The position numbers were made by a program, and so were the translations under genes. This document shows, one piece after another, positions 57,942 to 64,000 of a DNA stretch of 64,000 nucleotides. Position 1 is the first letter of the stretch, and every line of letters begins with the position of its first letter. The stretch is from an uncultured Anaerolineae bacterium (GTDB lineage Bacteria > Chloroflexota > Anaerolineae > JACIWP01), in contig CALIBQ010000013.1 of the NCBI GenBank assembly GCA_938049385.1, positions 23,551 to 87,550 on the forward strand. The letters run 5' to 3'. A model generated the notes under the pieces. That model was not told the origin of the DNA and searched no databases. It worked only from the letters and a program-made list of their open reading frames with translations.

Positions 57942-59447
57942 TCACATGCCGGCCGGCCGAATCCCCAGCACTTCCTGCGTATGCGTGTCCAATCCAATGC
58001 TCCGCAGGCGCTCCCGATTGCCGCGCAGGCTCTCGATGGCGTTGATTCCCAGAGCACCCATGACCTCTTTGATTTCCAATGTCCAGGCCCGCAGGAGATT
58101 CTGTACCCGCTCCACACCCTCTTCGATATCCAAACGCTTTATCAGTTCGGGGTCTTGGGTGGTGAGACCCCAGGCACAGCGGCCAGTGTAGCAGGCCTGG
58201 CAGAGGGTGCATCCCAGCGCGATCAGCGCGGCGGTGCAGATGGCGACCGCGTCCGCGCCGAGGGCGATGGCCTTGATGACATCCGCGCTGGAACGGATGC
58301 CGCCGGAAGCGATGAGCGAGACCTGATGGCGGATGCCCTCTTCGCGCAAGCGGTCATCCACGGCGGCCAGCGCGATCTCCAGCGGAAGCCCGACATGGTT
58401 GCGGATGACCAGCGGCGCGGCGCCGGTACCGCCGCGGAAGCCGTCAATGGTCAGGAAATCTGCGCCGGCGCGCGCCGCGCCGGTGGCGATGGCGGCGACG
58501 TGGTGCACTGCGGCAATCTTGACCCCGACCGGCTTGCTGTAATTGGTGGCCTCTTTCAGCGCGTAAATCAACTGCGCCAGGTCCTCGATGGAATAAATGT
58601 CATGGTGCGGGGCGGGGGAAAGGGCATCGGTGCCGGCCGGGATCATGCGTGTGCGGGCGATTTCCTCGGTCACTTTCTCGCCGGCCAGGTGTCCACCGAT
58701 GCCCGGCTTGGCCCCCTGGCCGATCTTGATCTCGATGGCGGCCGCCGCATCGAGATAGCGCTGATGGACGCCGAAGCGCCCCGAGGCCACCTGCACGATG
58801 GTGTTCTGGCCGTAAGGGTACAGCTCTTCGTGCAGGCCGCCCTCGCCGCAGTTGAACAGGGTGCCGGCGCGCCGCGCCGCCTCCGCCAGGATTTTGTGCA
58901 CCCGCAGGTTCACCGCCCCCAGCGACATGGCGCCGAAGATAATGGGCGTGTCGAGCTTCAACTGAGGAGGCAGTTCGGTGACCAGCTTCCATTCCCCGTT
59001 CTCGTCGGCCGTGATCTCCAGGCGGTCGGGTTTCCGTCCGATAAAGGTGACCAGCTCCATCGGTTCCCGCAGGGGGTCAATGGGGGGATTGGTGACCTGG
59101 CTGGCATCGAGCAGGAGATGGTCCCAGATGTTGAGGTACGGCTGGTCGTTGCCGGCGCCGGCCAGCAGGATGGCGCCGGTCTGGGCCTGCCGCAGAAGGG
59201 CGCGGCGCAGTTCCGGGGTCCAGTAGGCGTTGTGCCGGCTGGTGGATGGATGCGGCACGATGGCGATGGCCGAGCGCGGGCAGAACACCACACAGCGCTG
59301 ACAAGCCACACAGCGCGCGTGGTGGGCGATGATGTGTCCCTCTTTCTGCTCCAGAGCGCCAAAACTGCATTCGCGCACACAGCGGCCGCAGAGGATGCAT
59401 TCCGGTCCGATGTGGACGAGGAAGTCCGACGGCAGGAAATTTTTCAC
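57942..59447 (-). CDS. glutamate synthase FMN domain protein with N-terminal ferredoxin motifs
   Basis: CILCGRCVRECSFGALE, CVACQRCVVFCP; PIIFGAMSLGAVNLRVHKILAEAARRAGTLFNCGEGG...IKIGQGAKPGIGGHLAGEKV. Confidence 0.94.
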   Translation of the reverse strand: MKNFLPSDFLVHIGPECILCGRCVRECSFGALEQKEGHIIAHHARCVACQRCVVFCPRSAIAIVPHPSTSRHNAYWTPELRRALLRQAQTGAILLAGAGNDQPYLNIWDHLLLDASQVTNPPIDPLREPMELVTFIGRKPDRLEITADENGEWKLVTELPPQLKLDTPIIFGAMSLGAVNLRVHKILAEAARRAGTLFNCGEGGLHEELYPYGQNTIVQVASGRFGVHQRYLDAAAAIEIKIGQGAKPGIGGHLAGEKVTEEIARTRMIPAGTDALSPAPHHDIYSIEDLAQLIYALKEATNYSKPVGVKIAAVHHVAAIATGAARAGADFLTIDGFRGGTGAAPLVIRNHVGLPLEIALAAVDDRLREEGIRHQVSLIASGGIRSSADVIKAIALGADAVAICTAALIALGCTLCQACYTGRCAWGLTTQDPELIKRLDIEEGVERVQNLLRAWTLEIKEVMGALGINAIESLRGNRERLRSIGLDTHTQEVLGIRPAGM

Positions 59448-60540
59448 AGCACGACCTCCTCGTACAGGCGTTCATCCACAGGCATGCCGGCCAGCGGCTC
59501 CCATATCTCATCTGGGGCAGGGCAAATGGCGAGGATAGCCGACTCCTCGGAAGCCAGATAGGCCATATCGCCGTGCCGGGCGGCGATGAGGGGACGCAGT
59601 TTAATGCGATCGGTCAGACCCATGAAGCCGCGTGGATGGCCGATAATAATGCTGAAAGGGCCGTTGGCCAAGCCGGCGCCGTAGACCTGCCGGACGGCGG
59701 TCAGGAGCGCGCGGCGTTGGGCGGGTTCGGTGCGGTATATCTGCTCCCAGAACGGTGGTGCCAGAATGGCCGGGATGATCTCCCAGGGAAGCTTCTGCCG
59801 GCGCAGGAACAGGTCGAGCAGGTATACAAAGACCTCGGTATCGGTCAGCAGGGTACAGCGGTAGCCGAACTGCTCCACGTAGCGCTTGTTGATGCCGTAG
59901 GAAGACAGCTCGCCGTTGTGCACGACGGACCACTGCAGTAGGCTGAAGGGGTGGGCGCCGCCCCACCATGCCGGCGAGTTGGTGGGAAAGCGCGCGTGCG
60001 CGATCCAGAGATAGGCGGAATATTCCTCCAGGCGGAAAAAGCGCCCGATATCCTCCGGGTAGCCAACGCCTTTGAAGACGCCCATGTTTTTCCCGCTGGA
60101 GACGACATATGCGCCGTCGAATTCCAGGTTGATGCGCATCACCACGCGCACCATGTAGTCGTCGTCCGATTCGCCGGCCGGCCGCGGCTCATTGGGTGGA
60201 ATGGTGCCGAAATAGCGCCAGAACACCGGGGCAAGCCCGACGCCGGGTGTGGGGCGGGTAGGGATGCGCTCACTGCGGATGAGCAAAAGAGCGCGTTCCA
60301 GGTAGCGCTCCACTGGCTGACGGTAGTCCTCGCGATCGTACATGATATGCAGGGCATAATAATCTTTCATTTCAGGATAGATACCATAGCCCACGAAGCC
60401 GCCGCCCAGCCCATTGCCGCGCTCGCGCATCGTGCCGATGGCCTCGATGATGGCTTCCCCGTTGATGAGCTGGCCGCCTTTGTGGAGAATGCCGGCGGTG
60501 GCACAGCCGGCGTGGTCGTAGCGTTGTGCCGGTCGCAAGG
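59444..60540 (-). CDS. glutamate synthase glutamine amidotransferase (class II) domain protein, TTG start
   Basis: GGGAGGAGACCC-TTG; HAGCATAGILHKGGQLINGEAIIEAIGTMRERGNGLGGGFVGYGIYPEMKDYYALHIMYD. Confidence 0.88.
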
Positions 60541-60561
60541 GTCTCCTCCCGAAAGGTTCAT

Positions 60562-60582
60562 TTGTATCAAATATACAAATCA
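60562..60582. promoter_or_regulatory. inverted repeat ATTTGTAT-caaat-ATACAAAT upstream of the glutamate synthase operon
   Basis: perfect 8-bp arms, 21 nt from the start codon. Confidence 0.5.
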
Positions 60583-60798
60583 GCAACGAAAAAGCGAGCA
60601 CCAGACAAATCAATGTCAGCAGGCGCCAATGCATGAAGGCTCATTCCCGTGGAACGTCATTGGAGGAAAAAAACAAACGCCGGCTCTGGGGGTTCACATC
60701 CTGGAGGCCGGCGGCAGTGCCTGATGCACCAGGTCACCATTGTCCGGATTGCGGCGCATTATAGCACAGGTGTTGATTCTGTCAAACGGGTAAAAACG

Positions 60799-60970
60799 GG
60801 GGTGTTGATAAAGTCCAGACATACAATCTGTGGAAAAGCGGCCTGGCGGCTGAAGCCACGGTAACGACTGCGAAGCCTGCCGGCGCAGGCTTCGCGAAGT
60901 CGGCGCCGGCGCCGACTTCGCGGGCACCACCGCAGTTTCAACTGCTAGGCGATGAGCTTTTTCAACACCC
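60799..60970. mobile_element. MITE (about 172 bp) with 14-bp TIRs
   Basis: GGGTGTTGATAAAG ... CTTTTTCAACACCC (13/14 inverted match); no ORF; related copies elsewhere in the window. Confidence 0.7.
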
Positions 60971-60983
60971 TTTTGTGAAAGGC

Positions 60984-61012
60984 TTGACGAAATCAGAAGA
61001 AGTTGTTATAAT
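60984..61012 (+). promoter_or_regulatory. strong promoter (TTGACG-N17-TATAAT) for multiheme cytochrome
   Basis: 5/6 -35, 6/6 -10, 17-nt spacer. Confidence 0.75.
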
Positions 61013-61183
61013 ATAGTTGATATCAATTCTTTACACATTTTTATCCTGCGGCTGGTGGTGCCTCGCTAGCAAGGAGGAAGCCCGTCACACAATGGGGTGA
61101 GGAATCCCGGCGCATGAGGTTCGCCGGTCTACGGCGCAGTGAAACGTTCATCGTAGCAGTCAAAGAGGAGGGAAAAACGGGCT

Positions 61184-62144
61184 ATGAAATCCTCGCGCAT
61201 CTGGATGGTGCTCTTCATCTCCACCGTGCTGTTCATCCTGGCCGCCGGCCTGGCTTTCGCTCAGGACCCTGCCGCCATCAGCGGGGAGAAATGCAAAGGA
61301 TGTCACGGCGACATCCATGCGGAATGGGCCGGCACGGGCCATGCAGTCGCGTTGAAGACCCTCGTGGACAGCGGTCATGCTCAGGACTTCTGTTTGGCAT
61401 GCCATTCTACCGACTACATCCTTGCCCCCCAAGGCTCCAAGCCAACCGTGCAGACGGCGCAGTACTCCCTGACCTGTCTGGCCTGCCATCCGGGTGATCA
61501 CACTGCCGGCGGGTCGGCGAAGATCGAGAACATTTTCGACACCTGCGCCAAGTGCCACAACGGTACCTCGGGCGGCACCCGGCCCATCCTGCCTGGCTCC
61601 GAAGCGCATCACCCCATGAAGGAAATGTTCATGGGTGAGGGCGCTCCGGAGGTCTCCGGCGTCCCGTCCCCGCACCTGCCGGTCAAGGACTGCACCATGC
61701 ACCAACTGCCACGTGGAAGGCCATAAGTACGAAGCCACCCAGGCCGCCTGCGACAAATGCCACGGCGGCCAGAAAACCATCGCGGCCATCCACAATGAGG
61801 TGCTCCCCAAGATGGAGACGCTGAAGACCGTCCTGGACCAGATCAAGGCGGCTCACCCTGATTGGGATCCTCGGGCCCAGACCAAAGGTGATGAGCAGAA
61901 GGCGTACGAGCTGGCTTACACCCTCTACACCTTCGCCCAAAGCGAGGGGAGCGGCGGTGTGCACAACTATGACTACACCTATGCCATCCTGGCTAAGGCG
62001 AAGGATGCGCTGGTAAAGGTCGGGTTGGCCGCTCCCGAGGCCCTGCCCATCACGGGTGCGGAGCTGGCTAATCTCTGGCCGTACCTGGCCGGCCTGGCCG
62101 GCGCCGCTCTGATGGGCGTGGGTATCCGCAAGCGCATGAAGTGA
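61184..62144 (+). CDS. hexaheme c-type cytochrome with signal peptide and C-terminal LPITG/TM/RKRMK sorting signal; apparent frameshift near 61698
   Basis: six CxxCH motifs (CKGCH, CLACH, CLACH, CAKCH, CTNCH, CDKCH) across two frames; ends EALPITGAELANLWPYLAGLAGAALMGVGIRKRMK. Confidence 0.85.
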
Positions 62145-62184
62145 TCCTTGTTGACGGGCTGACTTCTCGCGAGGCACAAAAGAA

Positions 62185-62206
62185 AGGGGCGGGAATTCCC
62201 GCCCCT
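62185..62206. terminator. bidirectional terminator
   Basis: perfect palindrome AGGGGCGGGAATTCCCGCCCCT between convergent genes. Confidence 0.8.
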
Positions 62207-62210
62207 GATT

Positions 62211-63764
62211 TTATTCCCATTCGATGGTCGCCGGCGGCTTGCTGGAGATGTCATACACCACCCGGTTTACCCCGGGTACCTCGTTCACAATCCGGCTGGA
62301 AATGCGGGCCAGCAGGTCGTAGGGCAAGCGAGACCAGTCGGCGGTCATACCGTCCACGCTGGACACGGCGCGCACCGCCACCAAATACTGGTAGGTACGG
62401 CCGTCGCCCATCACGCCTACAGAGCGCACTGAAGTCAGCACGGCGAAATACTGCCAGGGTTTGTCCGGGCCGAGGTTGGCGGCCTCGATCTCGCTCGTGA
62501 CGATGGCATCGGCGGCACGCAGGATGGCCAGCTTTTCCTCCGTGACTTCGCCGATGATGCGGACGGCCAACGCCGGCCCTGGGCAGGGCTGACGGTGCAC
62601 CAGCGAGGCCGGCAGTCCCAATGCTTCGCCCACCTGCCGCACCTCATCCTTGAACAGCATCCGCAGAGGCTCGATCAGCTCGAAGTCCATGTCCGAGGGC
62701 AGGGCGCCCACGTTGTGATGCGACTTGATGCGCGCGGTCGCCCCACTGCCGGCGCCCGAGGATTCGATGACGTCCGGGTAAATAGTCCCCTGGACCAGAT
62801 AGCGTACCCGTCCGAGCTTGCGGGCCTCTTCCTCAAAGACGCGGATGAACTCCCGGCCGATGACGCGGCGCTTTTCCTCCGGGTCGGTGACGCCGGCCAG
62901 GGCGCGCAGGAAGCGCTCGCGGGCATCCACTAGGATAGTTGGTGCCTGGATGTGCCGGCGGAAGGCTTCCATATTTTCTTCCACCTCCCCCTGGCGGTGC
63001 AGGCCGTGGTCCACGAAGATGCAGGTGAGCTGGTCGCCAATGGCGCGTGAGACCAGCGTGGCGGCGACGGTGGAATCCACGCCTCCCGAGACGGCGCAAA
63101 TGGCGCGCTCTTGGCCGACGCGCTGGCGGATCTGGGCAATGGATTCGGCGATGAAGTTTTCCGGCCGCCACAGGCCGTGCAGGCCGCAGATACGGAAAAG
63201 GAAGTTATGGAAAATAGCCTTGCCCTCGGCGGTATGATGCACTTCAGGGTGAAACTGCAGGCCGTACAGCCGGCGCTCGTCGTCGCCCATGGCGGCGATG
63301 GGGGCATTGGCGGTGTGCGCCAGGACGCGGAAGCCGGCCGGCGGTCTTTCGATGCGGTCCCCATGGCTCATCCAGACGCGGGTGGGGGAGGAGATGCCGG
63401 CGAACAGGGGGGAATCCGGCGCGTCGATGTACAGCTCGGCGTGGCCGTATTCCCGGGCGGCTGCCGGCGCGACGCGTCCGCCCAGGGCATGTGTAAGGGC
63501 TTGCATGCCGTAGCAGATGCCGAGCACCGGCTTGCCCGAAGCCAGGACATATGCCGGCAGGGTTGGGGCACCGGGCGCATAGACGCTGGCCGGCCCGCCG
63601 GATAAGATGAAGCCGGCCGGCTCCAGCGCCAGGACGCGCTCCGCCGGTGCATCCCACGGGATGAGTTCGCAGTAAACATGGGCCTCGCGCACCCGCCGGG
63701 CGATGAGCTGGTTGTACTGAGAACCGAAATCCAGCACCACTATGGTTTCGGGATGCTCCGCCAT
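62211..63764 (-). CDS. guaA: GMP synthase (glutamine-hydrolysing)
   Basis: [85 protein letters not shown]. Confidence 0.97.
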   Translation of the reverse strand: MAEHPETIVVLDFGSQYNQLIARRVREAHVYCELIPWDAPAERVLALEPAGFILSGGPASVYAPGAPTLPAYVLASGKPVLGICYGMQALTHALGGRVAPAAAREYGHAELYIDAPDSPLFAGISSPTRVWMSHGDRIERPPAGFRVLAHTANAPIAAMGDDERRLYGLQFHPEVHHTAEGKAIFHNFLFRICGLHGLWRPENFIAESIAQIRQRVGQERAICAVSGGVDSTVAATLVSRAIGDQLTCIFVDHGLHRQGEVEENMEAFRRHIQAPTILVDARERFLRALAGVTDPEEKRRVIGREFIRVFEEEARKLGRVRYLVQGTIYPDVIESSGAGSGATARIKSHHNVGALPSDMDFELIEPLRMLFKDEVRQVGEALGLPASLVHRQPCPGPALAVRIIGEVTEEKLAILRAADAIVTSEIEAANLGPDKPWQYFAVLTSVRSVGVMGDGRTYQYLVAVRAVSSVDGMTADWSRLPYDLLARISSRIVNEVPGVNRVVYDISSKPPATIEWE

Positions 63765-63869
63765 CTCGTCTTTCCCTCTCACTGCGGCCGTGGTGGGCCG
63801 GAGAACTGATGCGGTCATTATATCGGTTCCATGTGCGGCTCACAAATTGCCGGGGCAAGGGTGTAGAAC

Positions 63870-64000
63870 CTATTTCATAATTCGATCGATGCACCATAGA
63901 ATGATGGCAATCAAGCAAAAGGCTTTATACATATGCACATCACGGTCATAGCGAACTACCAAACGACGGCAGTTGTCCATCCAAGCAAAACAGCGCTCCA
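63870..64000 (-). mobile_element. IS5-family transposase C-terminus, partial, runs off right edge
   Basis: reverse strand ERCFAWMDNCRRLVVRYDRDVHMYKAFCLIAIILWCIDRIMK*; putative element end GGGTGTAGAACC at 63859. Confidence 0.75.

Noticed and set aside
61013-61183. c-di-GMP-I, cobalamin or fluoride riboswitch in the cytochrome leader
   Set aside because: A GGGGTGAGGAATCCCGG segment and a CGGCGCATGAGGTTCGCCG hairpin are only superficially similar; core consensus elements (GACGCAAAGCC, CCCGCnACTGT, the pseudoknot partner) are missing.
1-64000. CRISPR arrays, prophage or classical defence systems
   Set aside because: No regularly spaced direct repeats and no phage, restriction, toxin-antitoxin or Cas-like proteins recognisable in either strand.

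Overview
This 64 kb window looks like a GC-rich chromosomal segment of an uncultured Chloroflexota (Anaerolineae-like) bacterium. That taxonomic guess comes from gene content and style only; I ran no search. Most of it is housekeeping: fakA/Asp23, rpmB, rpe, cydAB-rubrerythrin-Rrf2, uvrA, miaB, der, cdaA/cdaR, argF, a complete LysW-type lysine/arginine operon, acpP, idi-2/polyprenyl synthase, hemW, a split glutamate synthase and guaA. The parts that deserve a second look are: (1) a near-textbook fluoride (crcB) riboswitch with an overlapping terminator in front of a tandem pair of MutS-like ATPases; (2) a promoter, an Arg/Lys-rich leader peptide (all Arg codons CGA), a terminator and a second terminator ahead of lysW; (3) an XrtG-like exosortase locus with its own candidate C-terminal sorting substrate; (4) a hexaheme cytochrome c ending in an LPITG sortase-type signal, behind a strong promoter and a ~165-nt structured leader; (5) a MITE-like family whose terminal repeat resembles the end of the IS5-type element at the right edge; (6) striking over-iteration of the hexamer GCCGGC. 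Four conserved genes carry apparent single-base frameshifts, so consensus errors in the assembly must be considered. I saw no CRISPR array, rRNA, prophage or obvious defence island.
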